Below, piece by piece: positions 56,604 to 64,000 of a stretch of 64,000 nt of DNA (positions are counted from its first letter, which is position 1; each line of letters begins with the position of its first letter). The notes below the pieces were generated by a model. That model had not been told where the DNA came from and ran no database searches. It saw only the letters and a list, made by a program, of their open reading frames with translations. The translations under genes were made by a program, and so were the position numbers. The DNA is from Cohaesibacter intestini (GTDB lineage Bacteria; Pseudomonadota; Alphaproteobacteria; Rhizobiales; Cohaesibacteraceae): assembly GCF_003324485.1 (NCBI RefSeq), contig NZ_QODK01000002.1, positions 1,054,001 to 1,118,000 of the forward strand, given 5' to 3'.

Positions 56604-57307
56604 CGTGTTGCCCCATATCCAGAGGATGGCCTCGTCCCTGCAAAAGGCGCATAGATCTTGCCAGCCTCGGAAGGCGGCACGCGAAACGCAATGAAATGAC
56701 GAATGTGGAAACTGTCATAGCGGATCTGATTTTTCTGATTGCAGCCCAGCAGCGTGACCATGCCGGTCTTACGGTCATAGTTGGCTACGACCCCAATATG
56801 ACCAGCATCTTTGCTCCAACGGATGATCCCAAAAGAGCCGACCAGCGGTCCGCCGGCATCAACGCCATAAAAGCGCCAGTCTTGCGCAAAGAACGGATTG
56901 GACGGCACCGGCACAGATGGAAACATTTCCAACGCGGCATTTTCCGCCCCCTCGCCGCACCAAGGCAATTGTTTAGGATTGCCCAGCACTTTGCCAAAAG
57001 AGCGAAACCAATTCATGAGATCGAACGTATTGCGCCCCTCATGCCAGCCAAGGCGCTGGATGAGCGGGCGAGCGAGAGGCGGAATGTCCAGCACCACCCC
57101 TTTGGCCTTGGTCTTGACCTCAAACAGCATCCGCAGAGTGATCGGCCCGACCTTATCACGCGGGTTGAGATTGACCGACTTTTTAAAGGCGATGATCGCC
57201 GCCGAGGTCATCGGCCCCGGCACGCCATCAATAGGCCCCGGATCAAAACCCAATGCCTTGAGCCGTGCTTGCACGCGCCGGAGCTGCTCAGTTGAGAGGT
57301 TTCTCAT
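56600..57307 (-). CDS. Phage endolysin: peptidoglycan-binding plus CHAP-like amidase/peptidase
   Basis: A 235-residue lysis enzyme. Residues 1-65 are a peptidoglycan-binding-1 domain (LSTEQLRRVQARLKALGFDPGPIDGVPGPMTSAAIIAFKKS, in stretches). Residues 90-235 match the TIGR02594/CHAP-like type, with the likely nucleophile in QLPWCGEGAENAALE and the His in KDAGHIGVVANY. It has no signal peptide, so it needs the holin. ATG 57307 is chosen because AGGA stands 8 nt upstream. It opens the lysis cassette. Confidence 0.85.
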   Translation of the reverse strand: MRNLSTEQLRRVQARLKALGFDPGPIDGVPGPMTSAAIIAFKKSVNLNPRDKVGPITLRMLFEVKTKAKGVVLDIPPLARPLIQRLGWHEGRNTFDLMNWFRSFGKVLGNPKQLPWCGEGAENAALEMFPSVPVPSNPFFAQDWRFYGVDAGGPLVGSFGIIRWSKDAGHIGVVANYDRKTGMVTLLGCNQKNQIRYDSFHIRHFIAFRVPPSEAGKIYAPFAGTRPSSGYGATR

Positions 57308-57482
57308 TTTCATTGTCCTCATAAAAAAAGCCGCCTCAAGGGCAGCTATCTCAAGTCACTTTGGTGAGGTGTTTATTGTGGCCACTCAGCAGCCAAATCT
57401 TGGATCCGCTACGGCATCGATCCACAAGCGCACGAGGTGATCAAAACACACCCCATTGCCCTGATTTAATACAAGCGGAATC

Positions 57483-57506
57483 ATTGGATCCCCTTTATGA
57501 TCCAAT
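57483..57506. promoter_or_regulatory. Perfect 8-8-8 inverted repeat
   Basis: ATTGGATC (57483-57490), spacer CCCTTTAT, GATCCAAT (57499-57506). It lies between the endolysin start (minus) and a small plus-strand ORF. It could be an operator or an RNA hairpin. No T-run follows on either strand. Confidence 0.45.
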
Positions 57507-57533
57507 CTGTCTCAGTGTGATGAAGAGAAAAGA

Positions 57534-57704
57534 ATGTCCGACAATCCCGCCCCATGGCCCAAAATCGTCTCACTCATAAACCGAGCCATCTTGCTCACCG
57601 AAAATGAGGCCGACACCGATCACCTGCGCGCCTTGCTAACAGATGCACGCGTCGAGGCACTGGAGCGCTGTGTCCAGAGCCACAAAGACCACACATTTCA
57701 TTGA
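57534..57704 (+). CDS. Small plus-strand ORF inside the phage block
   Basis: A 56-residue ORF opposite in direction to the phage operon, lying in the only sizeable gap between gpD and the endolysin. The sequence (MSDNPAPWPKIVSLINRAIL then a helical, acidic middle and ending HKDHTFH) is soluble-looking. The upstream AAGAGA is a modest RBS. It may be a late-acquired phage gene. No family is recognised. Confidence 0.45.
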   Translation: MSDNPAPWPKIVSLINRAILLTENEADTDHLRALLTDARVEALERCVQSHKDHTFH

Positions 57705-57900
57705 TTTTGAGTTTGGCTGAAGTTGGTCAACTTGGTGCCTGATTGCCGATCACTGGTTGTTATAAAGCTGTGCATACCAGTGCAGATGCAAGACCATAAG
57801 AAGAACAAAAGGCAATCATAAGAAACACAACCTGAAACGTCACTAGACTTCTTTCTTAATCAGTTTTCCGAAACCTTCCCACCCGGTGCGGGGTTTTCGT
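57705..57900. other. Gap after gpD
   Basis: About 195 nt with no named feature. A GC-rich imperfect hairpin near 57878-57893 could slow the leftward transcript, but I would not call it a terminator. Confidence 0.3.
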
Positions 57901-59013
57901 TCATACCCCGCCAAAGGTCACGCCGTATCCGCTCAGCTGACTGGATTGGGTCGCGCTCGACTGGGGTGAGGTCTGTTTCTTACGTGTATCTTTCCCGGCC
58001 CCGCCCTTTGGCAGCTCTATGGACAGGTTGCAAAGATAGCCTGAGGCGTTGAGCGTATGGGTGCAGCTCTTGACCCGATATTGGCCATCCACCCCCGCCC
58101 GCGCGCCTTTCAGATTGATCAGGCCACCGGCAAAGAGCGAGGGATTGCCGTCACAGGTGATTGTGCCGCTCCCAGCGGCCCGCTCAGCGCCTTCTTTGTC
58201 CGACTTGGCTGCAGCCTCGGCCTCCTCTTTCGTGGCCTTGAGCGAGGCGCTGGAGCGGGCCTTGGCCTTAGCCTCTTTCTCGCCCTCGGCCTCGACCTCG
58301 ATCACCTCGCCCTTTTCAAAATCGAAATAGCGCGAAGCAAAAGCCGAATGCGCAGGCCTGCTTTGCTTGGGCGAGATCGACCAGCCGGTCAGGTTTGGCG
58401 ATTGATCGGACCAAACGATATCGACCGGCACAAGCGAGCGCCCACTCGCCGACTTGCCACCATTGGCCTCGATCATCACCGGCAGGTCATCAAACAGGCT
58501 CGACTTGCCGCCGACCTCACGCGCGATCCGCTTGGCAAATTCCAGATAGCTCTCGCCATCCGCCACCTCGCTGACCCGCATGATCTTGCCGATTGCCTCA
58601 TCAATGCGAGGCGGCTGGAGACCGGCCTCTTTTGCCGCATCGGTGAGGATCTCTTTCACCGTCTTATTTTGCCAGCTCTTTTGCAGGGGTTGCTTGGCCT
58701 TGCCGGTCAGATCCGCCGCATCAGCCGAGACCGCAAGCGTGCGGCCACCACTGCCCCCGCTTGAGGTGACATTGCTCACCTTGCCCCGGAATGTTTCTTG
58801 AGCGCCATGTTTCGAACGGCCCAAGATGATCGACACCGGGTCATTCTTTTGTGGCAGATAAATCGCCCCATCCTTGTCATCGAGCGTCAGCGAGGCAGTC
58901 GCCGCCGCCTCATCAGGGTCATTGATTGTCAGGCTGATCACCCGCGCCGGATCGTCCTCACTGGACAAACGCAATTGACCAGCGATTGACACTGCATAAT
59001 AACTTGCACCCAT
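57901..59013 (-). CDS. Phage late control gene D-like tail hub protein
   Basis: A 370-residue gpD-family protein, part of the baseplate hub of contractile tails. N-terminal ASLTLDDKDGAIYLPQKNDPVSIILG and FRGKVSNVTSSGGSGGRTLAVSADAADLTGKAKQP are the family opening. A charged coiled segment rich in Glu, Ala and Lys follows. GTITCDGNPSLFAGGLINLKGARAGVDGQYRVKSCTHTL (adjacent stretches) forms the OB-like end. P2 gpD gives the family its name; a regulatory role is not implied. Confidence 0.88.
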   Translation of the reverse strand: MGASYYAVSIAGQLRLSSEDDPARVISLTINDPDEAAATASLTLDDKDGAIYLPQKNDPVSIILGRSKHGAQETFRGKVSNVTSSGGSGGRTLAVSADAADLTGKAKQPLQKSWQNKTVKEILTDAAKEAGLQPPRIDEAIGKIMRVSEVADGESYLEFAKRIAREVGGKSSLFDDLPVMIEANGGKSASGRSLVPVDIVWSDQSPNLTGWSISPKQSRPAHSAFASRYFDFEKGEVIEVEAEGEKEAKAKARSSASLKATKEEAEAAAKSDKEGAERAAGSGTITCDGNPSLFAGGLINLKGARAGVDGQYRVKSCTHTLNASGYLCNLSIELPKGGAGKDTRKKQTSPQSSATQSSQLSGYGVTFGGV

Positions 59014-59240
59014 CAGTCAAAAATCCTCACTGCAGTGATCTGCTCAGCCGCCGCGAAGCTGGAGGCGACCGGCACCTTGATCTCAGCGCCGAGCGGCAGC
59101 TCGACAAAAGCGGACAAGCCAGGATTTGACACCAAGACCGCCTCGACCGCACCAACGATCCGCCGCCGATAGTGAGACCAGAGCAGGCCGGACAGTTTCA
59201 GGCCGGTCGCCCTGACCTTGATCACATCATAATCAGACAT
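59013..59240 (-). CDS. Phage tail protein X-like
   Basis: A 75-residue protein matching the gpX/LysM-like pattern, beginning MSDYDVIKVRATGLKLSGLLWSHYRRR, then VEAVLVSNPGLSAFVELPLGAEIKVP. It overlaps gpD by 1 nt. The upstream ATG pair allows a start one codon earlier. It probably binds peptidoglycan or the tail tip. Confidence 0.8.
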   Translation of the reverse strand: MSDYDVIKVRATGLKLSGLLWSHYRRRIVGAVEAVLVSNPGLSAFVELPLGAEIKVPVASSFAAAEQITAVRIFD

Positions 59241-59683
59241 CACAAGCCGAGCCTTTCCATCAGGTTTTTGAGCCGGGTCATGGCAGCGGCCCGATCCGGT
59301 TTGAGCGTCAATTCCAGCTCAAGGCTGACATCAATCACCCGCCCGATCCCCCGACCGCTCAAATGCCGGTCAGACATCTCACACGAGGCGATTGTGTACC
59401 AGCCCATCACCGACCCATCCCCACGCGCCACAAAGACCGGCACCGCATTATCACACGCCTCCTCAAGCCCGGTGACCTCAGGAAAGCCACCAAGCTCGAA
59501 AGGCGCGATCTTGCCCTCAAGGGTGAATTTCTTGTCACCCTTGCCAATTTTCTCATGGGTCTGGCGACCGCCCAAGACGCCCTTGCGAGCGACCCGCGCG
59601 GTGGTCGATTGGGAGGCCCTCAAGCCGCCAAAGACCTGCCCCTTGATCACCACCCCATCAATGACAAATAGATCAGACATCAC
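59240..59683 (-). CDS. Phage tail protein gpU-like
   Basis: A 147-residue tail-completion/baseplate protein. SQSTTARVARKGVLGGRQTHEKIGKGDKKFTLEGKIAPFELGG (in stretches) and GWYTIASCEMSDRHLSGRGIGRVIDVSLELEL follow the gpU pattern. It overlaps the tape measure by 4 nt and gpX by about 4 nt, in the order T-U-X-D seen in many P2-like phages. Confidence 0.82.
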   Translation of the reverse strand: MMSDLFVIDGVVIKGQVFGGLRASQSTTARVARKGVLGGRQTHEKIGKGDKKFTLEGKIAPFELGGFPEVTGLEEACDNAVPVFVARGDGSVMGWYTIASCEMSDRHLSGRGIGRVIDVSLELELTLKPDRAAAMTRLKNLMERLGL

Positions 59684-62304
59684 GCAAATTCCGAATTGTG
59701 AAAGCTGCTCATCTTTTGGTCACGCCAAAGCCGTTCGATCTCGGCCCGCACCGCCTGAGCAATCGCCGCCGGGTCCATCCCGCCGCCGCTGATTGTGATC
59801 TGAGGGGCAAAGACTTCACCACCCCCACGGCCAGCCACCGCCGCCATGCTATCCTTGCGAGATAGGACGCGGCCATTTTTGGCAAAGGTGGCGATCTCGG
59901 TGCCATCCTCATTGACCTCGTAGGAGGCCCCGGCATAACCCGGACCACCCAAGGCCCTTTGACCATCGACCGGCTTGGACACGGCCCCGCCTGACACATT
60001 GACAGACCGGATCTGAGCCGCCTTTTCCGCCAAGGCCTGAGCAAGAGGCGCAGAGCGCACGCCCATGGCTTGAGCCTGCAAGACCTTGTCAATCTCGGCC
60101 TGACGGATCCGCGCGGTCAGGCCATCAATCTCACCAGACAATTGCGATCGCTCAGCCTCAAGGCTCGCCGAGCCGCCACCTGACGAAATTTGCGCATTGA
60201 CCGCCTGCAGGCGTTGCTGCTTGGAGGCCAGATCATCCCGGATCGGCAAGCCCGCGCCGGGCGATTGACCCAAGCCCAGACTAGACCGCGCGCTTTGCCC
60301 CCATTTATAGAGGTCACCGATGATCGGCAGGTCACGCGCCCATTGCTCTTGAGACGCATGCTTTGCATCAATCCGCTTGCGATCCTCAGCCGTGACATCC
60401 TCGACCTTTTTAATGCCGGGATCATCCATCAGGGCCAGCGCCCCAAGCACCCCACCCATTGCGGCCTTGCCCATCAGCTTGCGAGAGGCCGAGCCGAGCG
60501 AGCGGGTTTTCTTAGCCGCCCGATCCGCCTTGGCGGAATAATCATCGAGCGCACTGCCAAAGGTGCCAAAGGCCCGCACGAGACTGCCCGCCCGGAAAGT
60601 TGCCTTGAGCAAGGCAACAGATCCAACAACCCCGGCCAAAGCAAAGGCAGCGCCACCGCCGACCACCAATAAGGTGCCAACGGATCCGGCCAACAGGGCA
60701 ATGGTCTTGGTCAATTCCGGGTTGGCCTTGGCCCATTCCCGACCGGCATTGATCAACTCGGTGGTGGTTTGCAAAAGCTCCCGATAGTCAGGCAACAATT
60801 GCGTGCCAATTTCCGTTTTGAGCGCTGACCATGCCGAGCCCAAAATCTGCTCATCACCGACAGCATTGTCAGACATGGCCTCAGAGATCTCTTTGGCCTC
60901 GCCCTTTGCCGCCCTGAGCTCATCGCGGAGCTTTTTGATTTGCGCTCTTTGCTCAAGCAGGACCGTGAAAGCACTAGAGCCCTCCTCGCCTGCAATCTTC
61001 TTGGTCAGCTCGATTTGCTCGGCACTGCCAAGGTCTTTCATCTTATCGGCAATGTCGTCGAGAATATCCTCAAACGGCCTCAGATTGCCGTTGAGGTCCT
61101 TGGTCTCGACCTTGAGACGCGCCAGCGCCTTTTGTGCCATCTTCGGAGGCCCGGCAAGACGCGAGATCACAGCCCGCAGCGCCGTGCCTGCCATCGAGCC
61201 TTGGATCCCGGCATCACCAAGCTTGCCAGTCGCAGCCGCGACATATTCCAGCGACATGCCTGCCGCCTTGGCTTTTGGTCCGACATATTTGAGCGTTTCG
61301 CCAATCTGTTTTACATTGACGTTGGACCGGGTGAAGGTGCCGACCAGCACATCAGAAATCCGCCCCATATCCTTGCCGGTCATGCCGTAACCCGACATAA
61401 TATTGGAGGCAATATCAGCCGTTCCAGCGAGATCGGTGCGGCCCGCTTTGGACAAGTTGAGGACCGAGGGCATCGAGCTCAGAATGTCAGACACCGACAT
61501 GCCAGCCATGCCAAGAAAACGCTGAGCACTGGCTGCATTGACATTAGTGAAACTTGTCGTTTCCCCCAGCCGGAGCGCCTGATCTCGCAGGAGGCCGAAT
61601 TTTTCCTTGTCGCGGATCGTGCGGGTCACGGCACCAACCGCGACCATTTCTTGCTCAAAATTCTTGGCCTCATCAATCGGGTTTTTAACACCGGCCAAGA
61701 CCCGGCGACCTGTATGGATCCCGGTATAACCCGTTGCCGTCAGACCGGTCGCCCGGTTCAGGCTCTCATCAAGCTTGCGCTTTGCCTCGGCCCATTTTTT
61801 CTGTTGAGCCGTAACCTTTTTGAATTTTGAATAGTTGGCATCGAGACGGGAATTGACCTTACCGACCGCAGAGGCGAGTTCACGCTCCTTGTCTGTCAAA
61901 TTCTTGACGCTAATCCCGGCGGTTTTGAGAGCCTCACGGTTGCCTCTTAATGCCGCACGGTTGGCCTTGAATTCTGAGGAGGCCTTTCTCGCAGCACTTT
62001 GCGCCCGCTCCAGTTCAACCCGCATTTTTGCAGTTGGTCGAGTAGCATTCTTAAAGGCCTGACCAAGCTCTTTCGCCCGCTGTTGCGCAGTCCGCATTTT
62101 GGTTGCCGACTTGCCGAGCTGGCTTTCGGCCTTGCGAAAATCTTCGATCAGCTTGACCGGCCCGCGCAGCTTTTGGAGCTGACCCAATTCACGCTTTGCC
62201 TTGGCACCAAATTTGCCCGCAGCACCCGACATCTTGCCAAGCGGCCCGGTCAGCTTATCAACGCCCCGCACCGTGAGTTTTGTTTCAATTTCCCGCGTTG
62301 ACAT
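59680..62304 (-). CDS. Phage tail tape measure protein (gpT-like)
   Basis: An 874-residue tape measure protein. A basic coiled-coil N-terminus (residues 1-190) leads into the TP901-type core: EAKNFEQEMVAVGAVTRTIRDKEKFGLLRDQALRLGETTSFTNVNAASAQRFLGMAGMSVSDILSSMP (in stretches). Two hydrophobic segments appear around ETIALLAGSVGTLLVVGGGAAFALAGVVG-like sequence. A glycine-rich linker and a helical C-terminus follow. The length suggests a tail of roughly 130 nm by the usual ruler relation; that is inference. GGAGG lies 7 nt before the ATG, next to the E' hairpin. Confidence 0.93.
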   Translation of the reverse strand: MSTREIETKLTVRGVDKLTGPLGKMSGAAGKFGAKAKRELGQLQKLRGPVKLIEDFRKAESQLGKSATKMRTAQQRAKELGQAFKNATRPTAKMRVELERAQSAARKASSEFKANRAALRGNREALKTAGISVKNLTDKERELASAVGKVNSRLDANYSKFKKVTAQQKKWAEAKRKLDESLNRATGLTATGYTGIHTGRRVLAGVKNPIDEAKNFEQEMVAVGAVTRTIRDKEKFGLLRDQALRLGETTSFTNVNAASAQRFLGMAGMSVSDILSSMPSVLNLSKAGRTDLAGTADIASNIMSGYGMTGKDMGRISDVLVGTFTRSNVNVKQIGETLKYVGPKAKAAGMSLEYVAAATGKLGDAGIQGSMAGTALRAVISRLAGPPKMAQKALARLKVETKDLNGNLRPFEDILDDIADKMKDLGSAEQIELTKKIAGEEGSSAFTVLLEQRAQIKKLRDELRAAKGEAKEISEAMSDNAVGDEQILGSAWSALKTEIGTQLLPDYRELLQTTTELINAGREWAKANPELTKTIALLAGSVGTLLVVGGGAAFALAGVVGSVALLKATFRAGSLVRAFGTFGSALDDYSAKADRAAKKTRSLGSASRKLMGKAAMGGVLGALALMDDPGIKKVEDVTAEDRKRIDAKHASQEQWARDLPIIGDLYKWGQSARSSLGLGQSPGAGLPIRDDLASKQQRLQAVNAQISSGGGSASLEAERSQLSGEIDGLTARIRQAEIDKVLQAQAMGVRSAPLAQALAEKAAQIRSVNVSGGAVSKPVDGQRALGGPGYAGASYEVNEDGTEIATFAKNGRVLSRKDSMAAVAGRGGGEVFAPQITISGGGMDPAAIAQAVRAEIERLWRDQKMSSFHNSEFA

Positions 62305-62310
62305 GGCAAG

Positions 62311-62350
62311 CCTCCAAAAAGAAAAGCCGTCAGCCGATCACTCGGCTGAC
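62311..62350 (-). terminator. Hairpin between E' and tape measure
   Basis: GTCAGCCGA (62350-62342 on the minus strand) pairs with TCGGCTGAC (62337-62329). The loop contains the E' TGA stop. It is followed by GGC TTTTC TTTTT and then the GGAGG of the tape measure gene. It looks like an intrinsic terminator or a translational control structure inside the tail operon. Confidence 0.6.
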
Positions 62351-62741
62351 GACCTGTCAGGGATTAGGGAATGAAGAAAGCCCAGCTCACCAAGAGGCAG
62401 GGCCATCAGCTCAGACAGCGACCAGCCGGTCGCAGACGCGATCTCAAAGCAGACCCGATAAAGATCCACCTTGATCGGATTGGCTTTGGTAAAGTCGGCA
62501 ACTAGATCAGATCGGGAAAAAAAGCAGCTTTACCGCGCGCCGCAGCCGACCAGAAAGATTCCGGATCCATTGTGCGAATATCATCAAGGGTCACACCGGC
62601 CATGAGCGCCGCCGCCTTGCAATAGCTCACGAGGACCGGCTCTTTTTCGTCAAGCTCAGCATAAAAATCAATAATATCGCCACCGGTCGGATCCTTAAAC
62701 GTGAGGTCGGAAAAGGTGAGTTTCTTTTTGCTCTCGGTCAT
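62338..62741 (-). CDS. gpE-E' fusion, tail assembly chaperone made by -1 frameshifting (inferred)
   Basis: A 134-residue product if ribosomes slip -1 at T_TTT_TTT (62523-62517). The first 75 residues come from the gpE frame and the next 59 from the -1 frame, which starts SRSDLVADFTKANPIK and ends LIPDRSSAE at TGA 62340-62338. The -1 segment resembles the C-terminal half of E+E' in P2-like phages, where the same trick is established. The extended product is not found in ordinary ORF calls. Confidence 0.75.
62502..62741 (-). CDS. Phage tail assembly protein gpE-like
   Basis: A 79-residue protein: TESKKKLTFSDLTFKDPTGGD, ending VSYCKAAALMAGVTLDDIRTMDPESFWSAAARGKAAFFPDLI (in two stretches). It sits between tail tube and tape measure, the place of P2 gpE. 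The stop lies just after a seven-T run that is a candidate frameshift site. AAAGGA precedes the ATG. The short form and the fusion probably both work as tail chaperones. Confidence 0.85.
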   Translation of the reverse strand: MTESKKKLTFSDLTFKDPTGGDIIDFYAELDEKEPVLVSYCKAAALMAGVTLDDIRTMDPESFWSAAARGKAAFFPDLI

Positions 62742-62754
62742 TGGTCTTTCCTTT

Positions 62755-62802
62755 GGATGAGAGTGGATGAGAGTGGATGAGAGTGGATGAGAGTGGATGA
62801 GA
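62755..62802. repeat. Decamer tandem repeat in the gpE leader
   Basis: GAGTGGATGA occurs four times in a row (62761-62800), flanked by a partial unit (GGATGA at 62755). On the coding strand it forms TCATCCACTC units ending just before the AAAGGA RBS of gpE. Copy number may vary. Confidence 0.9.
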
Positions 62803-62849
62803 AAAGGCGGACCAACGGCCCGCCTCAGGAGAGGGAAGAAATAAGAGCC

Positions 62850-63368
62850 TTAGACAAGCCCAAGGATCGCATCATCCTCGGCCTCGATATTGACACCGGC
62901 AAAGCGCGGACTTTCGCCCCACGCCCAGCCAAACAGCTCTTTGCCATCCTCGACAATATCCGCCGCCATGATGCTCTTGAGCTCATAGTCATGCTTGTGC
63001 AGGCCGGTGCGATTTTTGGCCTCAGGCGTGATCCCGCCAAGGCGACAGGTCGCAGTGACCTCATGCGGCACTTTCTCGCCGGTCACCTCATCCTCAACAA
63101 CGCCGGTGAAGGTCCAGACGGCCTTTTTACGGAACACCGCATAAAGATCCGAATGGTTGCCCAGCATTTTGAGGGTCATGGTCAGTTTTTCCATTTGGCC
63201 GGTGCTGATCTCAATGGTCGGGCCGGATGCTCCAGCCCCATCAAAATCTTCATAGCCATCCACCAAAGCAGGGAAGCCCAACTCCTCAATCAGCTCGGCA
63301 AAGACCTGATCAGGCAGCTCGGAGCAAGTTGCAGAAACCCGCTTCATTACCTTGAATTTTTGCGCCAT
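62850..63368 (-). CDS. Phage major tail tube protein (FII-like)
   Basis: A 172-residue inner tail tube protein. KFKVMKRVSATCSELPDQVFAELIEELGFPALVDGYEDFDGAGASGPTIEISTGQMEKLTMTL (in stretches) and FTGVVEDEVTGEKVPHEVTATCRLGGITP are the family pattern of P2 FII. It follows the sheath by 12 nt. The product of the late tail operon. Confidence 0.92.
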   Translation of the reverse strand: MAQKFKVMKRVSATCSELPDQVFAELIEELGFPALVDGYEDFDGAGASGPTIEISTGQMEKLTMTLKMLGNHSDLYAVFRKKAVWTFTGVVEDEVTGEKVPHEVTATCRLGGITPEAKNRTGLHKHDYELKSIMAADIVEDGKELFGWAWGESPRFAGVNIEAEDDAILGLV

Positions 63369-63380
63369 GGTTTCAGCTCC

Positions 63381-64000
63381 TTACAGGCTCAAGTTTTTGG
63401 CAAAAGTTTCGAGCTCGGCGATCTCCAGCTCAATGCCGGCATCGTCGCGCTCCATGGTCAGATCAATCCGGGTGAGAGGCGCACGCGGCTCGGCCCGGCC
63501 CGTAAAGGTCAGCTTGCCTTTGCGCCAATCACTTGGTGTTTCAGCATCTGGCACGAACAGGACTTTAGGAGCGGAATAGATGATTTCCCGCTGAGCCATC
63601 CCCACCAGCCAATTGTTGGTCTGTTTGATGACCGCCTTGATCGCCCGCTTGGGGTTCATATTGTATTTGAGCAGGAACACCTTGTAGGAGCGCAACAGCG
63701 TCAGCAGGATGTAATTTTGCATCCTCACAACGTTGTAATACATCTCCAGCGGATCGCTGGACAAAGTGTGACAGGTCACAAGGATCATACCGCCCTCGCC
63801 CGCCGCAAAGTCATCACCGACGCGACCGCGCACGATAATGTCACATTGCGCATTGAGGAGCCGCTGACCTTCCGTCGATGGATCCATCCAATCAAAGGTC
63901 ATCTCACGGCCCGGCGCGGCAATGCGCAAAGCCCGATTGCCCGCCACATGAGACGGCACGCCATCATGCTCGGCATCAACAGCCGCTTGCAAACCGGCAA
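63381..64000 (-). CDS. Phage tail sheath protein FI-like (partial, N-terminus beyond the window)
   Basis: The C-terminal 206 residues of a contractile sheath protein; the frame runs off the right edge. The visible part includes VAGNRALRIAAPG-type loops, LLNAQCDIIVRGRVG, ILVTCHTLSSDP, NVVRMQNYILLTLLRSYKVFLL and IDLTMERDDAG, as in P2 FI-like sheaths. Its presence shows that the phage tail is contractile (myovirus-like or tailocin). Confidence 0.9.
   Translation of the reverse strand, partial: AGLQAAVDAEHDGVPSHVAGNRALRIAAPGREMTFDWMDPSTEGQRLLNAQCDIIVRGRVGDDFAAGEGGMILVTCHTLSSDPLEMYYNVVRMQNYILLTLLRSYKVFLLKYNMNPKRAIKAVIKQTNNWLVGMAQREIIYSAPKVLFVPDAETPSDWRKGKLTFTGRAEPRAPLTRIDLTMERDDAGIELEIAELETFAKNLSL

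Noticed and set aside
59940-61830. Several long plus-strand frames opposite the tape measure gene
   Set aside because: Shadows of the minus-strand phage genes; no RBS, low plausibility of composition.
62755-62802. Possible CRISPR or phage att core
   Set aside because: The repeats are directly adjacent with no spacers and are only 10 bp long; no cas genes are nearby.

Overview
The window reads as a chromosomal segment of an alphaproteobacterium of the Hyphomicrobiales (Rhizobiales). Supporting gene orders are petABC(fbcFBC)-mtnP-apt, uvrC-pgsA-moaD-moaE, rplY-pth-ychF, lgt-MidA-like methyltransferase-pgeF, and ilvE divergent from a MarR/OmpR/histidine kinase set. A marine Cohaesibacter-like lineage is a guess I cannot confirm. 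Coding is dense and the base composition is even from 1 to about 54,390. From the elongator tRNA-Met onward the sequence changes to an AT-rich junction and then a prophage.

Layout. 1-6800: a secreted PQQ-type sugar dehydrogenase (5' cut by the window edge), a DMT exporter, uvrB, a membrane protein and a CcdA/thioredoxin pair. 7000-13060: an RlpA-like protein, a DUF2164 protein, a glyoxalase-II-like hydrolase, rlmJ, a secreted RNase T2, small secreted proteins and a Ca2+/Na+ antiporter. 13146-16693: uvrC, pgsA, moaD, moaE. 16778-20823: ilvE, divergent from a PetP/PetR-like MarR-OmpR pair plus sensor kinase. 20843-23448 (mostly minus): csaA, a TetR regulator, proC, ubiK. 23641-27745: lgt, a MidA-like methyltransferase, pgeF and an M24-fold hydrolase. 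28097-34432: a lipoprotein, prs, a palindromic repeat cluster, a LysE exporter, MarC, rplY behind an attenuator-like leader, pth, ychF. 34509-37054: YceI, a di-haem cytochrome b, a LysR regulator and a DUF2892 protein. 37364-41684 (minus): the cytochrome bc1 operon, then mtnP and apt. 42114-48616: an ABC exporter, trmL-hemF, and a four-gene overlapping operon ending in the CCA-adding enzyme. 48887-54142: GNAT, NUDIX, an unlisted 36-codon gene, a metallophosphoesterase, an alpha/beta hydrolase and a TetR regulator.

54396-64000: tRNA-Met(CAU) is followed by a gene-poor junction, one small secreted protein and then a minus-strand phage block. Transcription runs from the right edge: tail sheath, tail tube, E/E' (with an apparent programmed -1 frameshift on T_TTT_TTT), tape measure, gpU, gpX, gpD, endolysin, holin-like protein, nested Rz/Rz1-like spanins, a small membrane protein, and a strong terminator. 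The order matches a P2-like contractile tail plus a lysis cassette. Head, integrase and repressor genes are not in view, so a complete prophage and a phage-tail bacteriocin are both possible.

The least explained signals are the E/E' frameshift, a hairpin holding the E' stop codon, a hairpin leader with a short upstream ORF before rplY, an independent 36-codon gene with its own RBS and a 19-bp terminator, REP-like palindromes after prs, an 8-7-8 palindrome between ilvE and the MarR gene, and an M24-fold hydrolase without the usual metal ligands.
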